A stretch of DNA of 64,000 nt from Symbiodinium natans (Eukaryota; Sar; Dinophyceae; Suessiales; Symbiodiniaceae): positions 161,001 through 225,000 of the forward strand of contig CAJNDS010002395.1 in NCBI GenBank assembly GCA_905221605.1, written 5' to 3'. A program made the position numbers and the translations under genes. Below the pieces are notes generated by a model. It worked only from the letters and a program-made list of their open reading frames with translations, was not told where the DNA came from and did not search any database. Position 1 is the first letter of the stretch. Every line of letters begins with the position of its first letter. Positions 33,593 through 45,497 of this stretch are shown here, in pieces.

Positions 33593-34105
33593 CCTACACC
33601 TATGGCTTTGTACGACACAGCGCCCCAAGCAACATGTAATGGGAAGATCATGGAGGCCCGCGGGTCTCTCGCCTAGGCGACATTCCAAATCGCGAGCGCC
33701 TGCGTCACTCTCGCCAAGGCGATGTGCGCTCTGGACAGCACGCAAAACGTCGGACGGCCACTACATGTTGTCGCATCGCGGCAGGTGCCAAATGGCGCTT
33801 CCATACGCGACATGAAATTTCGCCTCGGTCCCGAGCAATTTGTCCGTCCGTGTCGCGAAGATGTAGGCAAGGGCCGCGCTTTTCTGCATGGAGCCTTGGA
33901 GCCTCTTGGGCGGGCTTTTCTCATCCCTAGAGGGGGGGAGAAAAACTGCGAAAAGTCGCGCTCTGAAAGTCCTTTTCGGAGATCTTGGACTGCCCTCTTG
34001 GGGGAGTCCTCTGGGGGGGGGGGGGTCCTCTGTCGATTTGCTCTTGCACAGCTGCGGGCCTGTAGTATATAGCTATTCACTGTTTCTTCACTTGCGTATA
34101 CATAT

Positions 34106-34111
34106 GACAGA

Positions 34112-34144
<33 letters not shown>

Positions 34145-34335
34145 GTGTGTGTGTGTGTATACCTATGTATGTATGTATGTATATAAGTATGTATGTATGT
34201 ATGTATGTGCGTATGTACATATGTGTGTATGTACTCGTATTTTTCTAGCGAGCACAGATGGGCTCCTAACCGGTCACCAGGTCTGTGGAAGTATGAGTAC
34301 CACATATATATATATATAAGTATATAGATATGTAT
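34106..34335 (+). repeat. (TA)n/(TG)n/(TATG)n microsatellite cluster
   Basis: Alternating TA, TG and GTAT repeats over about 230 bp, interrupted by some 70 bp of unique sequence near 34240-34300. Confidence 0.93.
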
Positions 34336-34870
34336 ATTGCGTACAGGAAAGTACTTATGTGGTGACTTACCCTTCCGGGAGCACGGCAACTTATTCGGCG
34401 GCTCATGCGCCGGAGCCTGGGGATTGCGCTCTGAGGGCTTTGAGGACTTTGAGGAAATTAGGGACACACTTGGCTTTTTCATAGCACCCGCTCAAGGACA
34501 AAAGGGCACATACAGGTGCCCTTAGTACTTCGACATGTTTCTTGGGGTACAAGTGATTCCTTCATAACTTCAGAACGAGAATCTAGGGCTCGCATTTCCT
34601 GTTGCACTTGGGTGCTCGGGCTACCAAAGACAGAGCACGTGGTTTCACCACGTTGGGCAGGGAACACATGTGTTTGGCGGCAAACATCGGTATTCCACGC
34701 TAGTTACCAGTATTGTCAGCGCAGTCAGCAGTCGGGTACAAGGCATAACGGATCATTCTACCCCAAACACATCCCAGCAAGCATTGAACACCTTCTGCTG
34801 AATGAGGCTCATAAAAGGGAACCTAAGTGGGGTGGTAGGGGGTGCTAGGGTTGGCCAGGGCCAGCTCAGC

Positions 34871-34945
34871 TGCGCGCGACGTCGTCTTCGTCACGTCGCC
34901 GGGCCTTCTCTTGCAGTGCTTTAAGGAGGCTTCGGGAGCATACTC
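34871..34945 (-). CDS. exon candidate, charged helix
   Basis: Acceptor CTTCAAG followed by G, reading VCSRSLLKALQEKARRRDED and DVAR, then a GCTGAG donor. Strongly charged helical sequence and both splice signs of this genome are present. Gene unknown. Confidence 0.4.
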
Positions 34946-37043
34946 CTTGAAAGCCTCCTTTGAAGACGTTCTTCAATAAGGCGCCCCTCTAGCAGCCCTG
35001 GGACCTCGAGTATGCTGCTGCCTGTCTGTTGCAGGACTTGCTTGAGTTCGGGCTTTCTTGTTGGGGTGTCCGCTGTTGAGCGTGGGACTCATGCCTTGGT
35101 ACGTACTCGAAAACCGTAGGATCTCGGCAAGACAAGCAAGAAACTTTCCGCAAAACGCGAAAAAGCACTAAAACCCCAGGTATGGTCCTTGAAGAGCTAC
35201 GGCCATTAGTTTCACCCTCCACGCCAAGAAGCCTCTCGTCGTACCCGGTACTTGTGGCCATGCTCTGACGGCGGACTGCCTTGGGGGAGGAGATATCGGA
35301 CTCTCTCATCAGAACCCAGCGAGGCTGGGGCATTGCGGGGGTAGGCCCAGCAAACTTTCACAGGGCGCGGCAGAGGTTGTTTATGGGACACCCACTCTGG
35401 GACCCTCCTCTAATCGCCCCTCCCCCCAAAAAATCCCGAATCGGGTATTTACAATGGAGAATGGAGACAGCCATCCTCGGCTTGACGTACCAAGAAGTAC
35501 AGGCACGAAAGCTTGTTTTTCGCTCCGACCGTGGAGTGCCGATTGGACTATGGGATCTCTAGAATCTCTAGGGACCAGCTAGAGACCCTCCCAAAACAAT
35601 CTTGGGGGTCTCTGCATGCCTGAAAGGATCGACCCTAAAATAGCCTAAACCATGCTAAAACCTCATATCCCAATTTCTAAAGCCTCTGCGGCCGGGCTGA
35701 GGCGGGCGACGCGCAGCATCGGACATTAAGGTACTCTGTGAGTTCTTGCTACAAGTAGCATGCGTTTGGACCCCGGTGAAGAAAGCCAACGAAGCAGTGC
35801 ATCGGGAGTGTGCAAGCCCTTCCAACCGAACCCGAAGTGAAGCTTCGGACCAGGAAAAGCCCCGCAACTGACAGCACTGCTCGGGCCCGCCTGCATTTCG
35901 GAAGCGAGCTGCGTGACGTCGATGTCACCCAACCTCTCCAGAAGGGGCAGGGATTCGGGCCCCTGCGGAAATCCACAAATCACGAGCTAAGGCTTTAGAG
36001 GCTCAACAAGGTGTCGGCTTCTCTCACCAGTCGAGGCACTCTACTCATCTCTACTCTAGGGCATGACTTTCAGGCTCTAGAAGAAAGCACCCTCTCGACA
36101 CCAGAAGTGCACGCCTCTCCTGCATAGCTTCAGAAGCTTCAGAATTCAGAGTCCAGCGAAGAAAGGTCGGGGGGCACTTGAAGCCCCCCTAAAGAGATGC
36201 CAGGGCCCCCCACCCCCGCTGCTCCTGGCAACAGCACGGCTTCGCAGTTTCATTGTGGGAACCGGAGGGGTGGAAGGGAGCTTGCAAAGCGCACGGTTAA
36301 CGTCCTCAACGGGAGTCGTTACGGCACATCTTTTCTTGGGGAGATGGGCAGCACGGAACACGCATGCCATCTGTCCCTTTAGGGCAATTGCGACAACAGG
36401 AGTCGCAGTCAAACGTTTGAAAGAAAGCTGCAGCCATGATCTGTGGGTAGTTTTAACCGGGCGATTGACAACCTCGCCCCTAAATCGGGAAAACACAAAA
36501 TACCCCCAGAATCACCGTGAAACGACCTGCGCAGTCCTGAAACCTTGGGAACTGCGTCCCCTGATCCACCTTCCCTTCCAACCCTCAACCCTGAAAGCCC
36601 TAATCACCAAGTTCATAATAAAGAATGACACCACGCACCTGTGACACGGCAGACCAGTGCCTTGGAACACAGTCACAAGCAGCTTCAAGGGTTTAAGGGC
36701 TGTTCGGGCTTGAGGATGGGGAGGGGGGAATCTGAGCAAACACCTGACGGACCCCACACCCACGAGGATGGACCCCTCTAGCTCTGCAACTGTGTACATT
36801 CGCTAGGTCTCGCATCCGCATGTGCTGCTGAATTCCAATATAAACAATGTTAATGAGGTTCTTGTACCAACTGACAAGAAGTGAATGATCTGCAACCCAA
36901 AATGTCATTTACATCGAGAAAGTCTTGAATTTACTTCGTTAAGATAGGAAGGGGAAAGATGAAAAGATGATGTGCTGGAATTTCTGGTTCATACTAGTGG
37001 GGTTTAAAGTTCAGGGTTGTTGGGGGTTTACGAGAAACCCGAC

Positions 37044-37103
37044 TTTCTGGGCCGCCAGACTTCACGAGGAACATGGACGGGTCCCAGTCCTGTTCGCCAC
37101 GAC
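37044..37103 (-). CDS. exon candidate
   Basis: Acceptor GTTCCAG, reading RGEQDWDPSMFLVKSGGPE, with a GT donor possible after AGAAA. The frame is protein-like with good codon mix; no domain recognised. Whether it continues the gene of the exons at 38.3-38.5 kb is unknown. Confidence 0.4.
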
Positions 37104-38256
37104 CTGGAACCCCAGACGGCATTTCGGATTTGGGGTTGAGTTTGGGGTTGAGTTTGGGGTTGGGCTTGGGGTTGGGGGGGGGGGGGACTGTTTGCATTTC
37201 TTGCAAATCTTTCGCGCCCCACATTTGCTGCAAACATCTTATCCGGCACCAAGCGCGAGAAGCGTCTGCAAGAGCCTTCAGTGATCCTGAATGTTCGAGC
37301 TGCGCATCGGCGCGTAGTCACACTGGCGCGGTGCGCAGAGTGAGTGTCCCAGGTTTTCGCACAGATCCCGAGAGCCAGCAGGCCCAGGACGTGCATGACG
37401 TGCTCATGCACACTCTGGATGAGTGCTCTCAGTGGATTGCAAGCAGCTTTTGCTGTTTGCTTCGAGTCATAATAAACAGTTGGTGTTTCAAAAATAGGTA
37501 GCAAGGAAAAACAATGACAATGACATGGCATGACATGGCTCTGCAGCTTACGGCTGCTCTGGAGGCCGCCCTGACGTCCTCAAACCCACAGCCACTACAG
37601 CCCTGAAGCCCGGAGCTTGGCGTGTAGCCCCAAAGCTGAGGCTAAGGGTCGGGCTCGGATTTGCATACCTGGCACTCCAGGCGAACCGAGGAAGGTGCCG
37701 GAAGCCGCGGGCACACTCAACACGACAGCTTCCGGGGCCTTGGGGCAAAATCCCTGAGCGCACTCGGTTGCTGGGATTTGTTTGCTTTGTTGGGTAGGGG
37801 GCTCGGGGGGGGAGGGGACGGGGAGGCCAAATGTGAGCTAAACCCTGAAGCCAGGCCCTTGGCCTGCGGGTGCTGAAGTCCCCCAAAGTCAGGTAGCCTG
37901 GGATTTGCGCGGACTGTGTTTCTAAGGGTAGTTGCATGGGCCCTTAGTCGGGGAACCCTCGTAGACAATATTTACCCTATTATACATTTAGAAACACATG
38001 ACATGCGTAGAGAAGGTGATGCGAAGTGCTGTCATGGTTCGGAGTAGTTGCCCAGGGATCCTTTTTAGGCTTCCAGGTTCGGCTTGGATTCCTTTCTTGG
38101 GGGTTTAGACGGCGTTAGGGGTTCAGGGTCAGGGGGACCTCCCTGACTAGGGTTTGAGGCGTTCCTGGTCTCGGCAAGCATCCCGAACTGCAAAGGCATC
38201 AACGACCTTCCGAACCCGGAGCCTCAACTTGTCAACCTCAGCTTTAGACAACTCAC

Positions 38257-38290
38257 CGGAAGCCGAGCAGCTCGTTGCCGTCCCGCTCGC
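38257..38290 (-). CDS. exon candidate
   Basis: Acceptor GAAGCAG, reading ERDGNELLGF plus part of an Arg codon, then a perfect GTGAGT donor. Too short to identify. Confidence 0.4.
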
Positions 38291-38443
38291 CTGCTTCACC
38301 TATCTCAGAGCGTAGTGCGTCCGAGGGCAGCAGAAGGTGAAGCGAGGGCTGAGAGAGGGGCAAAGGAGGCCTCCTACAGACTGGGCTCCGTTCTTGGGTA
38401 TCTCCCTCCGACGATTCCTGAAATACAAAAGGTACACAAGTGC

Positions 38444-38500
38444 AGGTTCCGAGGCCGGCTCGTGCTTCTGGCACTGGTAGTCGCCTTTGTTCTCCAGCAC
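38444..38500 (-). CDS. exon candidate
   Basis: Acceptor GCGCGCAG, reading VLENKGDYQCQKHEPASE, with GC or GT donors shortly after. It lies just upstream of the 38257-38290 candidate and may belong with it. Confidence 0.4.
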
Positions 38501-39266
38501 CTGCGCGCTGAAACGCGCACTGGGCTCAAGGTGTGCGGGACTCGGAGCGGGTGATATCTGATCTGGGACTCAGGGCGTTAGGCTTGGAGGGCTTGAGATG
38601 TGTGAGGGGACGTGTGGCCGCACTGCAACCGAAGCAGCAAAAGCATCAGCCTTGCCTTGGTGGAGCGAAAGCTTCGACTCCACAGGCCCTAATTCCGCGT
38701 GACGCGAGCCTCAGCCCTCAAACCCTACTGTACGAATCAAGCTGGCAGGTTGCCGGCAGCCTTCATCAAGTGCCGGTCCTTCCTGTCGCAGACACACACA
38801 CACACACACACAAGAGAGAACTTGAGAATGGGACTGAGTCTTGGGCGTCGGCTGGGACTTTGGATCTGCAAACGCTCCAGGCTTCTCAAAGCCCTCCAAG
38901 CCCTAAAGTCATCCAAATTCCCGACCAAAGGGTCCTCGAATCGCTTTTGACAAAAACCGGGTCTCACGTCAAAAAAATGTCTCCGCATCTGAGCGCAACG
39001 CCCTAGACTCACTGAAGAACTCCAACCTACCTCAGAATTTCTCTGCAACTCCGACCTTACATCAGGGGGTGTTTGACGGCAGAGAGTCCTCATCGACTTG
39101 AAACGCCGCAGCAGCGTGGCAGGGGAGTCGCTGTAGAACTCCTCCTCAGAGCACCGGAGAGCAGGAGCGGGGCGTGGGGGGGCGGGGGGTCGGGGGGGGG
39201 GGGGCGGAACTCTCCAGCAAACTCACAAAAGGGGGCACAAACCCACTCGAATCGCACAGCGAGGGA

Positions 39267-39268
<2 letters not shown>

Positions 39269-39303
<35 letters not shown>
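39269..39303 (+). repeat. (GA)n microsatellite
   Basis: Pure GA repeat of about 35 bp. A run of 12 G follows AGTCGG at about 39190-39206, shortly before it. Confidence 0.95.
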
Positions 39304-39305
<2 letters not shown>

Positions 39306-40905
39306 TGAGAGAGACAAGGCATTAATGACGTGAGTTGCAGCGAAGGCCTGCAAGCTACAACGCCTCAATTCCCGAAAGCCGCACTTTTCCACCTCAGCTT
39401 TGGGTCTTGAACCTCAAGCTTAAAACTCTCACAAAGCACGATAGGCGGCCTGCCTCTCGGAGCGTCAGGGCTGGCACCCTGCGTGAGGTGCCGTCCTTTG
39501 CACGGCCTGAAACGATCTGGCTCGTGCGATTGAAGGCTTGGGCGTGAAACCGTTCCATATGCCTTTTTTCAATCCACTCTGTGGCTCGTGTTGAATTTGA
39601 GGGCTGTGGCCCACGGCCCACGGACTTTTGCAGGCCTCATAGTACGCTTAGCTTGTGTTGTCTGTTGCCGAAAGACTGCGATGACAACCACCCAAAGAAC
39701 AACGATCTGTGGGTGGCACCATGGCTTTGTCAAGCCAAGGGTTTCCGGGACCCAAAAAAAGACAACACAAACTGCGGCTGTCAGGAGACCTGGGGTTCTC
39801 ACCGGAAGCCCAACACCGAAGAGGCTGTCAGGTCTGTCTGCATCTACTACGAGTACAAAATTACTCCTAAGAGCCTGATTTGTCACATCAACACATCGCA
39901 CTCGGGGGGAGAGCAAGATACAGGGGCTCCCAAACCGAAGACCAAGCCTCGAAGCAACATCCCACAAACCCACAAGAAGCTCAAGACAACTTCATGGCTG
40001 GCATGGGGGTACCGTCTACCAGTGCTGAGTAGGATCGTGGAACCCTGAAGCCCCTGGCCCTGAACCCTCCCCTACTCCCACACCCTTGCCCCGACTGCCC
40101 CCGCCAGGTGCGACTTCGAGGTCGTCGTCTTGGCCCCTGAACTCTTGGGTGGCTCTTCTAACCCTAAAAAAGAAAAACTCGGCGTGGGGAAGCGGGGGGG
40201 AGGAGAATATCCCTCAGCTTAGGGGCTTTGGAGAAGCTTTTGGGGGGGGGGGGGGGGGGGGGGGGCCTTGGGTTGCCTAGGTTCTGCTGGAAATAGTCCG
40301 GGGGCTGACCGGGCATGCCTCTCAACCATCCCCAGTTTGACCAGAGCTCGGCAGTCAAGAAGTGGGGAAAAAGCTATTTAAGCAAAATCCATTTCCAAGG
40401 CGGTACGTCCCAGAAAATAATTCAACTAGTTGGAGGAGTCAAAGGCCAAAAGATGAAACCCCAAACCCCTGAAGGCCCTAAACCTCTCAACAACCTGCCT
40501 TTCGATGCACAGGCCCCCTAAACCCCTAAACCTCCAAAACCTGAAGCCCCAGCCCCTGCCTGGCTTCGTTCACCTCAGAGGCTTCGCGAGCGTCCACGGC
40601 CTCTGACGAAGGCGGTCATGGCTTTCCGCGTGGGAGTTGAGGGTGTTAGAGAGCATTTCAGAGGTTTGTGAGGGGGACACGTCAAGGTGTGTGAGGCTTT
40701 AGAGGAGTTTAGAGGGCTTGAGTTAGGGGCTTGAAGGGGAGCATTTCAGGGTTCAGGGTGAGGGGAGTACCAGTAGCACGTTCTGTCAGAACGTGGAAGT
40801 CTCAAACTTAACATTGACTTCCGGAAAACCCAGTTCCTGCCCACTGGAAGCCCACCAGCAAGAAACCTGAGGCAACCACCCAAACCGCAACAAGCCCAGT
40901 CTCAC

Positions 40906-40949
40906 CCTCAGCACCTTCTTGATCATCTCCTCTTTGTAGGCATCCCAAC
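40906..40949 (-). CDS. exon candidate, possibly the DEP/cNBD gene's downstream part
   Basis: Acceptor AGCAAG, 44 nt reading (G)WDAYKEEMIKKVLR, then a GTGAGA donor. Strong splice signs on both sides. It lies 1.6 kb downstream of the cyclic-nucleotide-binding exons on the same strand; membership is inferred from position. Confidence 0.5.
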
Positions 40950-41084
40950 CTTGCTAGGGAGGGGGACGGGTCAGTGGCCAACAACACCTGCTTCTGAGGG
41001 CGGGGCATACCAGAACCTACCTACAAAACCCCAGCGGCTTGCGCGCGAAAGCAGCAAGCCCTCAAAGCCTCAGACAGCGCATAC

Positions 41085-41115
41085 CTTGCGCTCGCCCTTG
41101 CGCTGCTCCTTGCGC
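41085..41115 (-). CDS. short exon candidate
   Basis: Acceptor GTGCAAG and donor GTATGC bracket 31 nt. In one frame it reads RKEQRKGERK; in the frame whose phase joins 40906-40949 it reads AQGAAQGRAQ. Direct repeats of CGCAAGG make the reading ambiguous. Confidence 0.35.
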
Positions 41116-42521
41116 CTTGCACTATGCGGGTTTTTGGGCGACCTTGTGTTTAGCATTGGCAACATATGATCATATGCTAACCCCGCCTTCCTTGGACTTA
41201 CATGCGACATCATGGGAACCCCCGGTTAGGACAAGAAGCCGAAGCCTGGGGTAAGGTCGCAACGCTCGGTCTGTCGGTTCAGCTGCCTGCCATGGCTTAG
41301 GCTCAGGCTTGACATCTGCAGAAGGGTGCTTGTCTAAGTAAAGTGGAAACCCGAAACCCCTACACACTAAAGCCCTAGAATTACACCAAATCAGAAACCA
41401 CCTCAGGGGGGCTGGGAGGGGGGGGGCTCACAGAAGCCAAGGCCGGAAACAGGGTTCAAGTTTACCCGTGCGGCGTGAGGAAAATGATCCCTCTCGAAAC
41501 AAAGGAGGGCTACACGCGAATTCAGGTGCCTGTTCAAGCAGAACGGGCATTCGGGGTAGCTTTGTGGTGATTCTATAGGGGTATGAGGTATTGGCGGAGG
41601 TTCTTGAGGCTGACAGCCCCAACTCTGCTACCAGCTCCTGGAGGGGCGGGTGGCACGCGCCTTATTTCAGGAGCGCACGTGACAGGTCTCTTTGGGTGCC
41701 AGTGTCTACATAAGAGTTCTGAAAGTTGCTTTTTTTGAGGGGGGAAGCCCCTCAGTAATTGTCCTAGACCCTAAGAGCGCAACTCCAGGGCCTTCTTTAG
41801 CCCTGAGCACATATTACGCAGTGTGAGTCAAAAAGCTGTGGTTTAGGGAGTGTAGGGCTTAAGCTGAAGGTCGTTCCCTCCGCCTCACTCCCCCCCTTCA
41901 CATGGCGGGCTGGCAGCAGCCAAGCATCGCTGTACTGCATCTCACGTGACACCTGCATGCTTGGAAGGCAGTGATCCCCCTCAGCTCCGATAAGGTTCTC
42001 CCCTCCGCATATCCGAAGCATGGAGAGCCCGATCCAAAGGTTTCAGGGGGCGAGTCTTAGCTCGATGCCCCGGACCACGTTCTGGGTTGGAGGTGGGACG
42101 GGGGGGGCCTTGGTGAATCCCCAGCTCATCTACGTTGACCTGCTATGATGAGCTGTTCTGCTAGCAGCGGGTCTGGGCCGCTAAGCTCTGTCTGTGCTGC
42201 AAACGGCATGGTCTCAATCTGAGCCGCTCTTGCCCACACTCAGCACACCAGCCCTGTGACTATGACCCCAAGGATCCATCTCGATCTCATGTTGAAAGGT
42301 AGGCTTTTTTCTGGATCCCAGGACGCAGAAGAAGGGCCACGCTAAAAAAAAACAGCCAATAACCACGAGTTTCACCAGTGGCGGCGGTAGGGTCAGCAAA
42401 CCCAGGAAAAACGTAGAAGAACACACCACTCCCAACTGCCTGCATTGTCGTGTTCGTTGAGCCTTTCGCCCGCCTCCCCCCGAAAAAAACCCAACCCAGG
42501 ATCTCCGACCCTCCGTGACAC

Positions 42522-42569
42522 CTCGACCATGGCCGCCAGCAGCTTCTTGGCCACGGTCCGCATGAGGTC
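42522..42569 (-). CDS. cNBD exon c (closing helix)
   Basis: Acceptor GTTTAG, 48 nt reading DLMRTVAKKLLAAMVE, then GTGTCA donor. Phase 0. It continues VISKQ from the preceding exon, the normal end of a cNBD barrel into its C helix. Confidence 0.7.
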
Positions 42570-45155
42570 CTAAACCGTTTGAAAGCCTTAACTGGCCTAA
42601 AGCCGAAACCCTGCAGTTCCGTGGGCTTACATGGGGCTCACAGCGGGGGTTGGGGATCTCGCCTGGAACCCAGGCCTTCCAGAGCCCGAAACCACTCAGC
42701 CCGGCCTGCTTGCTGATGACGTACACCTCGGCGACTGTCTCGGCCACCAACGAGAAGGGCCACTTCCTGGGGGAACAGACGTCTAAGCTCTTGGCCTGTT
42801 GAGATGTTGGGATGAGCGGCATCTCTAGCGCTAAGGAAGCCAAAGGTAGAGAGGCAGAGGCAAAGTGCTGACATCCGAATGGAAAGCCTTGGACGAAAAG
42901 AGACCTACCCGAAGCTCGAATGCTGACATACTGAGGCGGAGCATGAAGTAATGAAGTCCTCAACCTCACGAGCCCTCACGAGCCCCCCCACCCAACCCCA
43001 CCCAACCCCACCCAACCCCAGCCTCCCTCCCCCCAAGCATGCTGAACTGGGCGCCAAACGCACCCGTGACAACCTCATGGCATCCAAAGCACCTGGGCGG
43101 CACAATGGAAGGAGGAGTTCGGCACCTTCTCCCACTCTCAGGGATCATGGCAAGGACTCGGGCAGAGAGCTGCTTCAACCTTGTGCCCCAAACATCCAAA
43201 ACTGCAGTGAGTCCTCTACCCTTGGCTTGGGGGACTCTTTCGGCACTTGAGAGCATTCGGGGAGTCGAGGAGCCACAAAAGCCGCACCGAGTTTCTCATC
43301 GTAAGGAGCCCCTCCAAGGCCCCGACGTGCAGGCGGGCAGGGTGCCGACCTGAGAGTTCAAATGAGGGGAGATATCGATGAGGGAACTCTGTGGATGATC
43401 CACAAGTCATCTGATTACTCGAGCCTCCCTCCGAGTAGGATCCCCTCAAAACACTCGGGCGCGCAGCCTGCAGCAGCTTGGAGAAACAGCTTTTGCTGGC
43501 GGAGGAGCCTCCATCCACAACTGATTCGGTGAACTCACATTGCCCCACAGCAATCCCGCAAATCCGAAACGTTTCAGGGCCGTCAACACTGGACAAACGG
43601 TGCGCCTTCCCCCCCTCCAAACCCTAAACTGGGTAAGCCCATTTTCGTTTCTAAAAAAAGAGGTCTGTTAACAAGTGCCCGGGCAAAACATCCTGAACTG
43701 CACCTCTGAGCACGCCAACTAATCACACGAGGCTAGGCCTCGTTCCCACCGCCGCGAGGCACGGCTAGACTGCCTTTGGGGCAACCAGGGGGTTCTTCGC
43801 GGCTTTAGGGCCTAGATGGCCAAACGGAAACTCGAGGAGTCCCGCTTTCATGTGAAGTTGAGGGAGGTTCCCAAAATAGGGGTCTGCAATATTTCCCTCT
43901 CGGAGATGGCCAAATCTGATCCTGAACGATTCTCCTGAACATCGAAGTGGCTTTCTAACCCGAATTCCCAACAATCGCAATCCCAGCTCTGCAAGTTTCC
44001 CTCAAGTTTCCTTCAAGTCTCGAATGGCGCGCAGGTTGCGAGAACGACCTACGGAACGAAGATTCTCGGCAAGCCGCTTTGAGACCATCCTGTCCAGGCC
44101 TGCACAAGGAAGGCGAGGAGGGTTTTAGGGACATTCCGACATTCCTTCATGGGCGTTTTACTTCAGGGGGACGTTTTAGGTGAGAGCTTCTTGGGGTAGA
44201 AGGGCTGAGGCACCGAACAAACGCACCGGAGACTGCTGTGTCGCTGACACGCTGCTCTTGGGCTCTCAGACTGCAAGCAAGAGGGGTCCCAAGGCCCGCG
44301 ATCGGACTGAGGATGTGCCTGGCATCACTCGAATCCTGTCCAACCTCGTTCGTTGAACGCTTCATGTATCCGGAGATGCCTTCATCGGCGAAGCTGGTCG
44401 TCTGCCTGCGCGAACAACGGAGGGTGGGCAAGGTGCTAGAGGACAGCTGCAGTAGACAGCCAGCAAGTCAATGAAACGCAATGAACCTTCAAAACAAACC
44501 CAACACACCAGCGACATACCCAACACATACCCCAACTGCGCCATCTCTCGCCGGCTTGGGGAACCGCTTGAAACGGAGCCACGATCGGAAGCCTCGCATC
44601 CCTTCACGTCCCCCCTCCATTCCATTCTCATGCAGGGCTAGGGTTGCTCAAGAAAACGGGGGGGGGGCAAGCCGGGCAAGCCGGGCAAGCCCCCAAAAGA
44701 CCAAAGAGACTCCAAAAGAGGGGGAGGGGCGCCTCACCGATCGGCTGGGACTGACCTGGCCGCTCCGGAGCGAGCTTCGGGGAGTTTGGACTTTAGGGCC
44801 CAAACTGAAAACTCGTGCAAAGTGCAAGGGCCCCTGTGAACTAAACGGCAACCCTTCCAGGCTTTAAGCTTTGAAAGACCACAGCCTTGCGAAGCCCTGA
44901 CTTCCATACAGCCCAGAGCAGCCTCCCCACTGACGGCGCCCCCAGCGTCCTGAAAGCTCTGATGCATTTGGGGCAATTTACATTTTGAGCGGTTTGCTTT
45001 CGGTCTGCCAGCAAGTACGCCGCATGCATGGACATTCGTGAATCTTGAGGAGAGCTACCCCCTTGCGGCGGCCAGCAAGAGTCGTGTGGCTCCTGCTTCG
45101 AGTGCGCGCGCGGGTCCACGGCTCTCACCTGCAGCCATTCCACGACGTCTGAACC
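42522..45155 (-). CDS. DEP plus cyclic-nucleotide-binding domain protein, six exons resolved, both ends open
   Basis: Six minus-strand exons read first as a DEP domain (GSDVVEWLQ; DAGGAVSGEAALGCME; TSFADEGISGYMKRS) and then as a cyclic-nucleotide-binding domain (VVTGAFGAQFSMLG; KWPFSLVAETVAEVYVISKQ; DLMRTVAKKLLAAMVE). DEP domains target signalling proteins to membranes; cNBDs bind cAMP or cGMP. The pair occurs in EPAC-type exchange factors and in protist signalling proteins. Exons follow the local rules: all acceptors AG|G, donors GT or GC, phases compatible for the adjacent pairs that can be joined. In the cNBD the FG turn and the closing helix are clear, but the usual Arg of the phosphate-binding loop is not evident. 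The N-terminal cNBD strands between 43100 and 44340 were not found, so the order is supported but the full protein is not. Catalytic or channel parts may lie outside. Confidence 0.6.
42706..42766 (-). CDS. cNBD exon b (last strands)
   Basis: Acceptor CCCCAG, 61 nt reading KWPFSLVAETVAEVYVISKQ, then GCCGGG donor. Matches the pattern (x)xVxAxTxxxxxVIxK of cNBD strands after the phosphate-binding loop. Confidence 0.7.
43034..43073 (-). CDS. cNBD exon a (FG turn)
   Basis: Acceptor CATGAG, reading VVTGAFGAQFSMLG; the 3' edge runs into a G tract and is not exact. GxxFGxxxxL is the signature before the phosphate-binding loop. Confidence 0.5.
44345..44405 (-). CDS. DEP exon c
   Basis: Acceptor TGCGCAG, 61 nt reading QTTSFADEGISGYMKRSTNE, then GTTGGA donor. 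Fits the F-x-D-x-x-x-x-Y end of a DEP domain, though loosely. Confidence 0.5.
44902..44949 (-). CDS. DEP exon b
   Basis: Acceptor CTTTCAG, 48 nt reading DAGGAVSGEAALGCME, then a GTCAGG donor. Phase 0 continues directly from WLQ of the preceding exon and places the SxEAxxLG helix where DEP domains have it. Confidence 0.6.
45129..45155 (-). CDS. DEP exon a, 27-nt microexon
   Basis: Acceptor GTGCCAG, nine codons GSDVVEWLQ, donor GTGAGA. (F)xGSDxVxWL is the most conserved part of the DEP domain, and both splice sites are strong. Confidence 0.65.
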
Positions 45156-45235
45156 CTGGCACGACAAGCTTTTTTCATCGTCAAACTTACAACATACTTC
45201 TTATACTAGCAGAAAAATATATATGCCATAGATAT

Positions 45236-45294
45236 ACATGTATGTATGTATATATATATATATGTACATATATATATATACATATTCATTTATT
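45236..45294 (+). repeat. (TA)n/TATG microsatellite
   Basis: Short TA and TATGTA repeats directly preceding the GA array. Confidence 0.9.
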
Positions 45295-45326
45295 TATTTG
45301 TTTGTTTTTTATTCCGTAACAAGAGA

Positions 45327-45497
<171 letters not shown>

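Noticed and set aside
33308-33745. Cys/Val/Leu repeat frame that looks like a membrane protein
   Set aside because: Produced by the (CA)n and (ACAAAC)n microsatellite.
39569-40048. Overlapping 134- and 155-codon frames on opposite strands
   Set aside because: Both are open, but neither shows a domain, a splice pattern or repeat similarity; I could not choose a strand or support a gene.
42214-42969. Single 251-codon minus-strand frame as a gene
   Set aside because: Only a piece of it (KWPFSLVAETVAEVYVISKQ) is coding-like. The splice-aware reading, which drops the rest as intron, gives a coherent cyclic-nucleotide-binding domain.
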